NCBI GenBank assembly: GCA_000421065.1
Contig: ATWD01000001.1
Coordinates: 4,518,001 to 4,582,000, forward strand
From: Acidobacteriaceae bacterium TAA 166
Lineage (GTDB): Bacteria > Acidobacteriota > Terriglobia > Terriglobales > Acidobacteriaceae
DNA length: 64,000 nucleotides
Reading direction: 5' to 3'
Of the stretch, positions 54,197-63,198 are shown one piece after another. A model generated the notes under the pieces. It was given only the letters and a program-made list of their open reading frames with translations, was not told the origin of the DNA and searched no databases. Numbering within the stretch: position 1 is the first letter of the stretch; every line of letters begins with the position of its first letter. Made by a program: the position numbers and the translations under genes.

Positions 54197-56629
54197 ATGT
54201 TCCCCAGGATTTCGTTAGACATCTGTCTTCGTTCGCTTATGCGGCAAGTCTCGCCGTTGATCTTCTTGTTCGTTGCCGCATCAGCTATTCCACTGACGGC
54301 GCAAATCTCCAGTGTCGCGTCGGAAAGTTGCGTCGAGGAAAAAGCAACTGCTCCGGTCCCACTAGTGATCGAGGTGAAGGACTCGTCAGGAGGTGTTCTT
54401 CCGCGGGCTGCGGTTGAGGCTCATTGCGGAGCGTCCCTTCACAATGGCATTACAGCGGAAGATGGGCGTGTATCGCTCGATCTCCGCCCTGGCCGTTATG
54501 GAATATTGGTGCGGATGCCAGGCTTTGCCGGCTCCTTACAGGTGGTTGACGTTCCCGCTCGGACTGGAACTGTGGAGGTCGTAATGGCCATTGCAGCTTC
54601 GACTGATGTGATTAACGTTAACGCTGATACGGGCTTTGTTCCCTATGAGTCAAATGCCGGTTCGAAGACCAACTCCCTGCTGGTGGAGGTTCCACAGTCG
54701 ATCTCCATCGTGAACCAACAGGAGATTGAGGCCCGTAACGTCGTTACCGTAAATGAGGCCTTGCGCTACACGCCCGGGGTTCAGGCGGACGAATACGGCG
54801 TTGAGCCCAGGTTTGACTGGCTCAAGATTCGCGGCTTCGATGCGCAGACCTTCGGCATCTTTCGTGATGGTATGCGATTTAATTCACTTGCCGGCAAGTT
54901 GGATCCGTTCGAACTTGAGTCGGTCGAGGTACTGAAAGGACCAAGTTCGGTGCTCTACGGAGAAATCCCACCGGGAGGGCTCATCAACCAGGTGACGAAG
55001 CGACCGTCCGCTGAACGCTCTACGCAAATCGAAGGTCTGTTTGGAGCATATGACCGGCGACAAGGCTCTTTCGATACGACAGGTTCGTTCGATCGTGCCG
55101 AGGTCTTCCGTTATCGATTGCTCGGCCTGATACGCAACAGCAGTACGCAGACGAATTTCACACCGGACAATCGCAGGCTTATCGCTCCTGCGCTCACGTG
55201 GCATCCCAGCGAGAGAACCAACTTTAGCGTGCTTGCTGACTACCAATACGACGGTAGCAAATGGAGTCAGTTTCTGCCCGCTAACGGTACGCTCTACAGC
55301 ACGAATCCCAATGGGATCATCCCGGTCAGCACCTTCCTCGGTGAGCCCAACTTTGATCGTGTGACGCGCACCCAGGGCTCCCTCGCATATACAGGCGACC
55401 ACCTGTTCAGCGATGGCTGGAATCTGCATTCAAACTACCGCTACCAGTACATCGGTCTCAAAGCGCAAACGATCGCCGGCAACGGATTCGATGGAACGAG
55501 TCAAACCGAAGTCTCCCGCTATCTGTTTGCCACGCCTAGCACCAACCGCTTCCACACGGTGGATACCCGTGCCTTACGGCGATTCAAGGCGGGCAACTGG
55601 GAGCAAACGGTTCTGTTCGGTTACGACTATCAACACATCAACCAGCGCGCCACTAGTTACTATCTCTTCGGTGTAGGCGATCTGAATATCTACAACCCGG
55701 TATATGGCCAGACGACGATCCCAACCGGAGCACCATTTCTGAACAACAACAATCTGTTGCAGCAGCATGGTCTTTATGCGCAGGACCAGATCAAATATCG
55801 TAGCCACCTGATCTTCACGCTGGGAGGCCGCCAAGATTTCGCGAAGAACGATATCACCAATTTTCTTCCCGGTGGTGCCAACTTCTCGCATCTCGACGAA
55901 CGGTTTACGGGGCGCGTCGGCATCACTTATCTCACGGACTCCGGCATCGCCCCCTACTTCGCGTATTCGACGAGTTTCCTTCCGAATGCCGGAACCTATG
56001 TCTTTGACCCAACAACTGGGCTCTCCACCACGCCTGCTGTCCCGTCCGATGCTCGCCAGGTTGAGGGAGGGGTGAAGTTTCAGCCTCGAACCTGGAACAG
56101 CTTTATTACTGCGTCCGTCTTTCAGATCAACGAGACGAATGTTCTCGTCGCAGACAGCAATTTCAATCAGCATCAGAACGGTGAAGTGCGGTCGCGCGGC
56201 GTCGAACTCGAGGCCGTCGCCAGTATGTCGCACGGGCTGAACCTACACGGTGGTTATACATTCACCGCTACGAACAATATCGATGATGTCACGACGGCGA
56301 ACATCGGGAAGTGGCTCCCTCAGACGCCTCGCGAACAGTTCAGTTTCTTAGCGGACTATACGCAGGGGGGTGGCCGCTTCGCCGGTCTGGGTGGCAACTT
56401 CGGGGTTCGCTTCGTTGGCAGGAATGCTGCGGATGCAGCCAATTCGTTTTTTATCCCGAACTTCACCTTGCTCGATGCCGGACTCCGCTTTGGCTATCGC
56501 AATACGCTGTTCAGGATCAACGCAACGAATTTGACGGACAAGCGATACGTCGCAACATGCACTGGCCTTACCGCATGCTACTACGGCTATGCGCGTAATG
56601 TGATTGGAACCGCGGCATATCGGTTCTAA
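54197..56629 (+). CDS. TonB-dependent siderophore receptor
   Basis: The 810-residue outer-membrane receptor has a signal peptide (PLIFLFVAASAIPLTAQ), then a short carboxypeptidase-regulatory-like domain (VIEVKDSSGGVLPRAAV). The plug has VEVPQSISIVNQQEIE and VNEALRYTPGVQADEYG, typical of FhuA/FpvA-type receptors, and a barrel ends in IGTAAYRF. The ATG at 54197 follows GGAAGGA; the frame is open 51 codons further upstream. A PepSY-domain membrane protein follows at once, a frequent iron-uptake pairing. No Fur box was recognised. Confidence 0.92.
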   Translation: MFPRISLDICLRSLMRQVSPLIFLFVAASAIPLTAQISSVASESCVEEKATAPVPLVIEVKDSSGGVLPRAAVEAHCGASLHNGITAEDGRVSLDLRPGRYGILVRMPGFAGSLQVVDVPARTGTVEVVMAIAASTDVINVNADTGFVPYESNAGSKTNSLLVEVPQSISIVNQQEIEARNVVTVNEALRYTPGVQADEYGVEPRFDWLKIRGFDAQTFGIFRDGMRFNSLAGKLDPFELESVEVLKGPSSVLYGEIPPGGLINQVTKRPSAERSTQIEGLFGAYDRRQGSFDTTGSFDRAEVFRYRLLGLIRNSSTQTNFTPDNRRLIAPALTWHPSERTNFSVLADYQYDGSKWSQFLPANGTLYSTNPNGIIPVSTFLGEPNFDRVTRTQGSLAYTGDHLFSDGWNLHSNYRYQYIGLKAQTIAGNGFDGTSQTEVSRYLFATPSTNRFHTVDTRALRRFKAGNWEQTVLFGYDYQHINQRATSYYLFGVGDLNIYNPVYGQTTIPTGAPFLNNNNLLQQHGLYAQDQIKYRSHLIFTLGGRQDFAKNDITNFLPGGANFSHLDERFTGRVGITYLTDSGIAPYFAYSTSFLPNAGTYVFDPTTGLSTTPAVPSDARQVEGGVKFQPRTWNSFITASVFQINETNVLVADSNFNQHQNGEVRSRGVELEAVASMSHGLNLHGGYTFTATNNIDDVTTANIGKWLPQTPREQFSFLADYTQGGGRFAGLGGNFGVRFVGRNAADAANSFFIPNFTLLDAGLRFGYRNTLFRINATNLTDKRYVATCTGLTACYYGYARNVIGTAAYRF

Positions 56630-56639
56630 TCGAGAGATA

Positions 56640-57770
56640 GTGTCTTTCCTCACAACACTTCGCGATCATCCTCGTAAGCTCTGGCTGCGTAGAGCGTTCT
56701 TCCAGATTCATCTCTGGGCGGGACTGCTGCTGTCGCTGTATCTGATCGTCATCTCTCTAACAGGGTCTGTGCTCGTGTTCGAAGACGAGCTTACGGGCAC
56801 AACCCTCCCACCGAGCCTCTCCAGCTTCGATCCGAACCATGTCGCAACGGTCCCGTGGGTGATCGCAGCATTCCACCGCCAGCGCCCTGACGCTGTGGTC
56901 GACTTGGTTACCGTGCCCACGAAGTCGGTACCGGCGTACCAACTGAATGTTCACTTCCCAGATGGGCGAGTGCAACGCTTCGTAGCCGATCCACTCAGCG
57001 GACAAAGCTATCGGCAAGAGCGAACCTGGGTGCAGTGGGTCCACGATTTACATGTCAATTTGTTGTTGAACGAAAGCTACGGCAGCAAGGTCAATGCTGT
57101 GGGGGCGATGGTGCTACTTCTGCTAGTTCTGACGGGCACGGTCTTATGGTGGCCGGGCATTCGAACATGGAGTCGCGGTTTGCGCGTGAATCTTCGCGCC
57201 AACTGGAGGCGCATCAACTTCGATCTCCACAATGCCATCGGCTTCTGGACGCTCACACTGGTTTTCTGGTGGGCATTCTCAGGAGCGTACTTCGGCTTCT
57301 ACAAGCAAGTGACAACCCTCGTAAATGCCATTGCTCCCGTCCATAACATGCGAGCTCCTGTTGCCCTCCCAACTTCCGGTAGCAGTGTTCGTTTACCGTT
57401 AGAGCAGATCATTAAGGCTGCCAAGACCGCGTCACCGGAGGGCGACCTTTATAGTCTCAGCAATTGTTCCTTGGCTGCTCCATCCGTCTATGCCTCGCTG
57501 GATCTCCGCGATCCAGGTAACTTCCTTTACCGGGACATCGTGCAGATCGACGCTTCCGATGGCCGCATTCTGAGCGTCTGGCACTACAGCGACAAGCATG
57601 GTCTCGGTGACTGGACTCTCTGGCTAATGCATCCCCTCCACTTTGGGACGGAATGGGGAACGGTAGTCAAAGTTACCTGGGCTGGTCTTGGTATATCACT
57701 TGCGCTCCTGACCATCACCGGTTTGCTTATGTATTGGAACAGAGTCCTTCGACGATTGATCTCGCCTTAG
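56640..57770 (+). CDS. PepSY-associated transmembrane protein (iron uptake type)
   Basis: The product has about 376 residues and several membrane helices. FQIHLWAGLLLSLYLIVISL and GSVLVFEDEL mark the first PepSY_TM segment, WVQWVHDLHVNLLL carries conserved histidines, NFDLHNAIGFWTLTLVFWWAFSG is the next segment, and WTLWLMHPLHFGTEWG the last histidine motif. Such proteins are linked to reductive release of iron from siderophores. The GTG at 56640 is preferred; an in-frame TTG lies 12 codons upstream, inside the receptor gene. Its 3' end is duplicated at 59799-59971. Confidence 0.87.
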   Translation: MSFLTTLRDHPRKLWLRRAFFQIHLWAGLLLSLYLIVISLTGSVLVFEDELTGTTLPPSLSSFDPNHVATVPWVIAAFHRQRPDAVVDLVTVPTKSVPAYQLNVHFPDGRVQRFVADPLSGQSYRQERTWVQWVHDLHVNLLLNESYGSKVNAVGAMVLLLLVLTGTVLWWPGIRTWSRGLRVNLRANWRRINFDLHNAIGFWTLTLVFWWAFSGAYFGFYKQVTTLVNAIAPVHNMRAPVALPTSGSSVRLPLEQIIKAAKTASPEGDLYSLSNCSLAAPSVYASLDLRDPGNFLYRDIVQIDASDGRILSVWHYSDKHGLGDWTLWLMHPLHFGTEWGTVVKVTWAGLGISLALLTITGLLMYWNRVLRRLISP

Positions 57771-57772
57771 CG
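57601..57772 (+). repeat. Direct repeat, copy 1 (3' end of the PepSY gene)
   Basis: About 172 bp covering the last helix of the PepSY protein and its stop region. It recurs in the same orientation at 59799-59971 with many substitutions and small indels. Confidence 0.85.
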
Positions 57773-57794
57773 ATCATGAAATTGTCGCTTCGGA

Positions 57795-57902
57795 ATGACC
57801 GTGCCACTGGTAGACCAAGACGGCCGTCGCCTCACCCATACCTGGCATCTCGAGGACTGGTTTGGGATGCTGAGTAATATTAAAGCGAAAACTCCGGCCT
57901 AG
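57795..57902 (+). CDS. 35-residue open frame, possible gene remnant
   Basis: Reads MTVPLVDQDGRRLTHTWHLE and ends GMLSNIKAKTPA. The residue pattern looks protein-like (HTWHLEDWFGML), but there is no ribosome-binding site and no known family. It is probably the C-terminal remnant of a lost gene between the PepSY gene and the methyltransferase. Confidence 0.3.
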   Translation: MTVPLVDQDGRRLTHTWHLEDWFGMLSNIKAKTPA

Positions 57903-57932
57903 AAGGGAACTGTTGTCGAATAAAGTGGAGGA

Positions 57933-58454
57933 ATGAAAACCAGCGACGCAGTCGCTCTCCTCAAAACTCCGCTCATCGACTGGACGCTGCCGCAAACATG
58001 GTGCGACCTCGGTTGCGGCAGCGGCACTTTTACCATCGCACTCGCCCGTCTGCTTCCCTCTGGTAGCACGATCCACGCCATTGACTGGCAACTTAAGCTT
58101 CTCGAAGAGATTCGTGACGAGCCTGAAGGCGTCGTGATTCGCAAGGTCGCAGCGGACTTCACGAGTCCGGAGTTCCGCTTTCCGCCCGCTGATGGATTCC
58201 TCAACGCAAATGCACTCCACTTCGTTCAGGAGCAACGAGCCCTCCTTGGAAGACTCCTGTTAGTCGGCTCTCGCATTCTGGTGGTCGAGTATGAGCGGAG
58301 CAAACAGAGCCGCTGGGAACCATACCCGGTCGGGTTCGATAAGCTCCGTGAGCTCTTTGAAGGACTCCGGATTAAGAAGATCGACAAGGTGGCGTCGCGT
58401 CCATCGTTGTTCGGGGGGACGATGTATTCCGCGCTTGCCAAGGCGCCGAGTTAA
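57933..58454 (+). CDS. Class I SAM-dependent methyltransferase
   Basis: The 173-residue methyltransferase shows motif I in WCDLGCGSGTFTIALARLL, the acidic ribose-binding residue in IHAIDWQLKLL, and a later GFLNANALHFV segment. It is short and lacks an obvious substrate-capping domain. GTGGAGG lies 5-11 bp before the ATG. It converges with the terpene synthase gene and lies with it between the two PepSY repeats, so a role in terpenoid tailoring is possible but unproven. Confidence 0.82.
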   Translation: MKTSDAVALLKTPLIDWTLPQTWCDLGCGSGTFTIALARLLPSGSTIHAIDWQLKLLEEIRDEPEGVVIRKVAADFTSPEFRFPPADGFLNANALHFVQEQRALLGRLLLVGSRILVVEYERSKQSRWEPYPVGFDKLRELFEGLRIKKIDKVASRPSLFGGTMYSALAKAPS

Positions 58455-58735
58455 TGAGGGAACTCGACCAGACGTTGGGGGAGGAAGGGAAAATGCCCCA
58501 TCGATTGGCGAAGAGTTGCTTCAGTATCAGTAGTACCCAGAATCTCTTGCTGCGGTCCCGGCTTTCTTATGGACAATTCTCACACCGTCTTCAATCACAA
58601 AGTAGACGTTCCTCGTATCCATGTTCTCAGTCCTGGTCATAGAATGATCAACACCCTGTTGTTTGCCATCCCCACGACAGTGAGAGCCAATTCTTGATTC
58701 CACAATATCCTCAAGATCCATACTTCGTTCAGCAG

Positions 58736-59770
58736 TTAGCGATCTCGATATCTGGAGCAAGAAAGCGACCATTCGGCGTTCGCGATCATCCACATTCTCA
58801 GACCATCCAAGTAGATGTGTAAATCGCTGCTATAACCGAGGCCGCGTAATGTTAGCGCGCCCGCAATTTCCTCAAACTGACCAATGCTCCACTGAGAAAG
58901 TTCTGCAGCGCGCCTGCTAGCCTCATTTATCCCAATTGAATAGTGGTCCATGTAAATGAGCACAAGGTTGCTAAAATCAGAACTCTGGTGCTCCTTTTCG
59001 GCAGAAATGATGTCATTAACGAGGCAAATCACCTGACAAGCTAGGAACTGCAACTGCCTAAGCTCGATAACTTGCTCTTCAATTGACTCAATATCAACCC
59101 TTGCAGAAAAAGCTACTAGGTCAAAGCAGCAATGCACCGCGCCGGTTCGCTGCCGCTCGATCAAATATCTCTCGGGTTCTGGGAATCGGAGTGCCAAGCG
59201 ATTGGAAGCCTCCCATTCGTAGCTCTGAAGATAATCCGAAAGATTCCCGATGAAGCGCGTTTGGAGGTGCGAAGGCATTCGCCCCACGATTCGCAACCAT
59301 AGATCGCAAAGAAGCTTTTCCGTTGGTGTCTCGGCAAGGGGCATTGCATTCTGTCGGTTGCTTAGCATTGAGAGTAGGCGCCCGGTCGTCTGCCTCAGGT
59401 GCGTCTGGTCACGCCCTAGAGGCCCATCGTCGCACTGATCATCGAATACGAACAGCCATTGAAGTAAATCGTGCCCGATGAGCAGGTCATCCAAGCCGAT
59501 ATCTGGGTAGGCTAGAGCTGCCAGAAGAGGCAGTTCTAGTGCCAGCGTCCTTAACTTGTGATACGGCAAGCTAGAGGCTGCTATCATCCGTTCCACGTTT
59601 TCGGCAGCATATTGTTCCAAAGCTTGGAGATGTGGATTGCATCTGGAGGCGTAAGGCCATTTCAGTGTTTCGATGATCTCAAATGCATCACGATTGCCGA
59701 ACGTCGCCGGTTGTGAAGTGTGGCCATCTCCTGAGATCAAGGCCGAAGGCTGAACTTCGATGCTGTTCAT
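58736..59770 (-). CDS. Class I terpene synthase
   Basis: The 344-residue terpenoid cyclase has all expected catalytic elements. The aspartate-rich motif DDQCDD is at 110-115, the diphosphate sensor Arg206 is in IERQRTGAVH, the NSE triad is NDIISAEKE at 252-260 (N252, S256, E260), and a C-terminal RY pair is at 340-341. The length and spacing match bacterial mono- or sesquiterpene cyclases; the product cannot be predicted. Base composition is visibly more AT-rich than in the core genes, suggesting acquisition. No prenyltransferase or P450 is adjacent. Confidence 0.92.
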   Translation of the reverse strand: MNSIEVQPSALISGDGHTSQPATFGNRDAFEIIETLKWPYASRCNPHLQALEQYAAENVERMIAASSLPYHKLRTLALELPLLAALAYPDIGLDDLLIGHDLLQWLFVFDDQCDDGPLGRDQTHLRQTTGRLLSMLSNRQNAMPLAETPTEKLLCDLWLRIVGRMPSHLQTRFIGNLSDYLQSYEWEASNRLALRFPEPERYLIERQRTGAVHCCFDLVAFSARVDIESIEEQVIELRQLQFLACQVICLVNDIISAEKEHQSSDFSNLVLIYMDHYSIGINEASRRAAELSQWSIGQFEEIAGALTLRGLGYSSDLHIYLDGLRMWMIANAEWSLSCSRYRDR

Positions 59771-59798
59771 AGCTAAGCTTTCGTCGTGGACGACTGTA

Positions 59799-59971
59799 GT
59801 CTCGGCGATTCGACTCTCTGGCTAAAGCATCCCCACTTTGGAACGGAATGGGGAACGGCAGCTAAAGTTATCTGGGTCGGCCTTGGCACGTCTCTTGCGC
59901 TGCTGACCATCACCGGCCTGTTCCTATATTTATCGGAACAGAGTGCTTCGACGCCCGACCTCGCGTTAGCG
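59799..59971 (+). pseudogene. Direct repeat, copy 2: C-terminal fragment of a PepSY membrane protein
   Basis: Reads STLWLKHPHFGTEWGTAAKV and then GLGTSLALLTITGLFLYL, clearly parallel to the end of the PepSY protein (WTLWLMHPLHFGTEWGTVVK). Relative to copy 1 it lacks 3 bp in the HPLHFG region and has extra bases near the end. It lacks everything N-terminal, so it is a non-functional duplicate or the remainder of a second PepSY gene. Confidence 0.85.
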
Positions 59972-60059
59972 AAGACCTCAGCCCGTAAGTTCGATGATGG
60001 GGAGATGGTTCGGTGAAACCCAAAATGCCGCGCATTGGAACCGCCCCCAACCACTACGT

Positions 60060-60953
60060 TTATAACTGGCCTTCTACCGCTTCGGCGAGTGCGGGACCGT
60101 GCGGCGACCAGCCGAGCCTGCGGGCATTGCCACCACGAACGCGGCTGTTCGAGGCCAAAGCGAACCTCGCCCAGTCTCCATACTGCGCAATTGCATCCTT
60201 TGCATCCCAAGTCTCCGTACGGCCTCCGTAACCGAGGAAGCGGCTCACTGATTCCGCGACCTCCCTGAGTGAGGCTTCACCATTCTCGGCGAAGAAAAAC
60301 GACGCTGCAGGGGCCTTCTCCAGCGCCAGCAAGTAAAGGTCGACAAGATCATCGATATAGACGTTCGACCAGCGGTTGATGCCCTTACCGATATGAAGAC
60401 CGGCACCCCGTTCTTTGGAGCGTAGGGTCAGCTTTGGAACCTGATCGCTATCGGATTGCACACCATGCCCCGTCCCGTAGACCATCGTGGGGCAGATCAC
60501 AACGGAACGTATGCCCTTGTAGATCCCAGCCTCGCGAACATATCGGTCGATCGCCACGCGCGCTTGCCGCATCGGGACCGGCTCAAGATAAGTGTCTTCG
60601 TTATAGATAGCGGGATTTTCCGAATCCCCGAGAGCATCATCACAAACGATGCTTGAGCCGCTGGTGTGGATAAGCGGCTTGCCGCTACGCTCAAGTGACG
60701 CGACCAGCGCTTCGACTGCGCCACGATGGTCAGAACTCGCGGTATTGATGACTCCATCCGCTCTCCGGGCAGCGTCCGCCAGAATGGCGGAGTCGTCCAG
60801 GGTGCCAACAATTGGTTTGATTTCCAGGGCTTCTACTTGGCGGGCTTTTTCTTCGGACCGAACCAAACCAAGGACTTCATGCCCAGCATCGCGCAAATTC
60901 ACTGCGACCGAACCGCCTATGTATCCTGACGCACCTATGACAAATAGTTTCAT
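60060..60953 (-). CDS. NAD(P)-dependent epimerase/SDR family oxidoreductase
   Basis: The 297-residue atypical SDR starts MKLFVIGASGYIGGSVAVNL with a GxxGxxG motif. It contains GTLDDSAILADAARRADGVI, LIHTSGSSIVCDD and ICPTMVYGTGHG. The ATG has a strong GGAAGGAG upstream, which decides it over an open frame 29 codons longer. It is preceded by a perfect 17-bp inverted repeat and an ArsR gene on the same strand, so it is probably inducible. Substrate unknown. Confidence 0.9.
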   Translation of the reverse strand: MKLFVIGASGYIGGSVAVNLRDAGHEVLGLVRSEEKARQVEALEIKPIVGTLDDSAILADAARRADGVINTASSDHRGAVEALVASLERSGKPLIHTSGSSIVCDDALGDSENPAIYNEDTYLEPVPMRQARVAIDRYVREAGIYKGIRSVVICPTMVYGTGHGVQSDSDQVPKLTLRSKERGAGLHIGKGINRWSNVYIDDLVDLYLLALEKAPAASFFFAENGEASLREVAESVSRFLGYGGRTETWDAKDAIAQYGDWARFALASNSRVRGGNARRLGWSPHGPALAEAVEGQL

Positions 60954-60975
60954 CGCAACTCCTTCCACAATCTTG

Positions 60976-61012
60976 CCAGATACTCTCGATCGAGGCGATC
61001 GAGAGTATCTGG
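60976..61012. promoter_or_regulatory. Perfect 17-bp inverted repeat upstream of the SDR gene
   Basis: CCAGATACTCTCGATCG (60976-60992), spacer AGG, and its exact complement (60996-61012). It begins 23 bp before the SDR start, where it would overlap a promoter or leader. There is no T-run, which argues against a terminator. The upstream ArsR regulator is the obvious candidate ligand. Confidence 0.7.
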
Positions 61013-61178
61013 AACTTGCTGAAATCTTAGAACGCAACAAAATTGCCGGTTAGATCCAGTGTTCTTCAGGAAACGGCAACAGATCCCCGGTGTTCTTGCA
61101 CGAACCAACAGGGAAGCCACGGATCTTCGTTGAACATAAGAGCAATACCGAGACTAAGACTATTGGGCGGACGACTTT

Positions 61179-61550
61179 TTAGCTCCTCCGACTCTTGCCA
61201 CGCTTGGGGTTTTCGTTGTGCCCCGTGGCCTGGATATGATGGGCCGCAACAATAGCCTTGATCAACCCAGGGAAACGTTGTTCGATTTCATTACATCGGG
61301 AGACGTTATACATCGCCACTCCGAGGCGTTCTCCCCTGACCAAGCCGGCCTCTCTCAGTGTTCTTAGATGTTGCGAGAGCGTGGACCTGGGGATAGCCCT
61401 CGCAGAGACGGTGAGTAAGGTTGAACAGTTGTGCGGGCACTCTGAGCCCATGATGTCGGAAAAGATTGCGGCGCGCACGGGATCTGAAAGTGCGTGAAGA
61501 ATACCTTCAACCGAAATATCACTAATCGATGGATGATTCAGCGGCCGCAT
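61179..61550 (-). CDS. ArsR-family transcriptional regulator
   Basis: The 123-residue winged-helix protein contains ILHALSDPVRAAIFSDIM and the recognition region SARAIPRSTLSQHLRTLREAGLVRGERLG, located at about residues 48-76. There is no clear CxC metal site in the recognition helix, so it is probably not an arsenic sensor. The single cysteines near residues 38-42 (ECPHNC) could sense redox state. It is upstream of the SDR gene on the same strand and divergent from the hydrolase gene, and may control both. Confidence 0.9.
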   Translation of the reverse strand: MRPLNHPSISDISVEGILHALSDPVRAAIFSDIMGSECPHNCSTLLTVSARAIPRSTLSQHLRTLREAGLVRGERLGVAMYNVSRCNEIEQRFPGLIKAIVAAHHIQATGHNENPKRGKSRRS

Positions 61551-61684
61551 GCGTGCTCTGCTCCAAATGCTTTTCGTGCCACATTCTCATACTAATCGTT
61601 ATCGTAACGTTCGGTATGGTAATGTGGAAGGCGAGAGATAAATGGCTACTGGCTACTTCTCAGTTCTTACGGGGAGATGGGGCG

Positions 61685-63082
61685 ATGAGAATGCGATTTG
61701 CTCGTAAGACTCAGACGCTCATTGCATTCTTGATCATTGCGTTCGGGCGATGTGCTCAGGGTTTGTCCGAGACATATTCGTCGGTCAAGACGAACTTTGT
61801 TTCTGTGCAAAGTACGCGATTCGCCTATCGGAGGTACGGCAGTGCACATGGCATGCCCCTCATTCTCCTCTTATCCACCAGAGCGAATATGGACCTCTGG
61901 GACCCGCTGCTCCTGGATCGACTCGCGCAGAACAGGACTGTGATCGCCTTCGACAACAAAGGTGTAGGGCTAACGAATGGCATCGCGCCGGACAACTTTG
62001 CAGCAATGGCGGATGACGCTGCTGACTTCATCGCAGCCCTCGGCTATAAGAGGGTGGATATCCTCGGATTTTCCATTGGCGGCGCTGTCGCCCAGGAGTT
62101 GCTGATCCGCCACAATGAGCTGGTTCGTCGTGCCATCCTGGCTGGGACCAGCGCAAAGGGGGGCGAAGGCGTCAATCAGATGTCCGAAAAATCGAAATCG
62201 GTTAGCACGAAGCCGTCTTTGACGGATGACGATTATCTCTACGGTCTCTTCGCCCCAAGCGCGCGGAGCCAGGCTCTAGGTCGCGAATACCTGCAACGCG
62301 TGAAGCGACGTACCTTCGACCAAGATGAACCGGTGTCTATGGCGACAGTGAGAGCGCAGGCAATCGCCAGAGAAGAGTGGGGAACACCACAGGTGAAACC
62401 CGATGAACGGCTGAAGGCCGTGGCCAATCCGGTGTTGATTTCCAACGGCATCAACGATATTCGGATGCCGACGATCAACTCCTATCGTCTGTCGCAGATC
62501 CTTCCTTATTCGCAACTCATTTTGTATCCAGATTCAGGACACGGTTTCTTGTTTCAATATCCGGATGTTTGCGGGAAGGCTTTTGCTGATTTTCTCGACC
62601 AAACGTTATCGGGCGTCAGCAACACACAAGGGGAAACGGAAATGATGACTGCTGTTCAGTTGTTAGAGCAATATACGCGCCGCGTGTCAGAAGGAAACTT
62701 TGAGAAGGCCCTTGAGCTCTTTTCTCCCGACGCTGTCTTCGAGTTCCCGTACTTCCCGTCCGTTGGCATCGGTGGTCATCTCGTAGGTATTGATGCCATC
62801 CGGAAACAGATTGGGGACTTTCTTACAAATCAGACAGAAGATTTCAAGTTCCACAATATCCAGATCTTCGCCGCGGAGGACCCAAACCGTGCGTTCGGCG
62901 AGTATTCGGTTACGACACGCATCAAGGCTACAGGACGGGTCTACAACCAGCTGTACGGCGGAAGGCTGGAATCGAAAGACGGCAAGATTGTCCTGCTAAG
63001 GGAGTTCTCTGATCCGGTGGCTGCGGCGGAAGCAATCTTCCCGAACGGACTTGCTGATATCCCGGTTAAAACCGCGAAGTAA
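61685..63082 (+). CDS. Alpha/beta hydrolase fused to a SnoaL-like domain
   Basis: The 465-residue protein has an N-terminal hydrophobic segment (TLIAFLIIAFGRCAQG), an alpha/beta hydrolase domain, and a C-terminal SnoaL-like domain. The hydrolase domain has the nucleophile elbow LGFSIGGAVAQ, an acid in NGINDIRMP, and His in YPDSGHGFLF. The SnoaL-like domain starts at about residue 320 (VQLLEQYTRRVSEGNFEKAL). The ATG at 61685 follows GGGGAGATGG. The junction contains ATGATG preceded by AGGGGA, as if two genes had fused in frame. It is divergent from the ArsR gene. Confidence 0.85.
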   Translation: MRMRFARKTQTLIAFLIIAFGRCAQGLSETYSSVKTNFVSVQSTRFAYRRYGSAHGMPLILLLSTRANMDLWDPLLLDRLAQNRTVIAFDNKGVGLTNGIAPDNFAAMADDAADFIAALGYKRVDILGFSIGGAVAQELLIRHNELVRRAILAGTSAKGGEGVNQMSEKSKSVSTKPSLTDDDYLYGLFAPSARSQALGREYLQRVKRRTFDQDEPVSMATVRAQAIAREEWGTPQVKPDERLKAVANPVLISNGINDIRMPTINSYRLSQILPYSQLILYPDSGHGFLFQYPDVCGKAFADFLDQTLSGVSNTQGETEMMTAVQLLEQYTRRVSEGNFEKALELFSPDAVFEFPYFPSVGIGGHLVGIDAIRKQIGDFLTNQTEDFKFHNIQIFAAEDPNRAFGEYSVTTRIKATGRVYNQLYGGRLESKDGKIVLLREFSDPVAAAEAIFPNGLADIPVKTAK

Positions 63083-63198
63083 CGCACTGGCTCAGACGTC
63101 CCCCTGGGGTTGAGCAGTGTGGTCTGGGCTTCATCTAGAGCGATCCCCTACAAAAGGCCAATGCGGGGCAGGCGAAAGTCACAACCGGAGGAATAGGC

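Noticed and set aside
58527..58793. 88-codon minus-strand frame overlapping the end of the terpene synthase
   Set aside because: Overlaps a well-supported gene by 58 bp in another frame and has no recognisable product.
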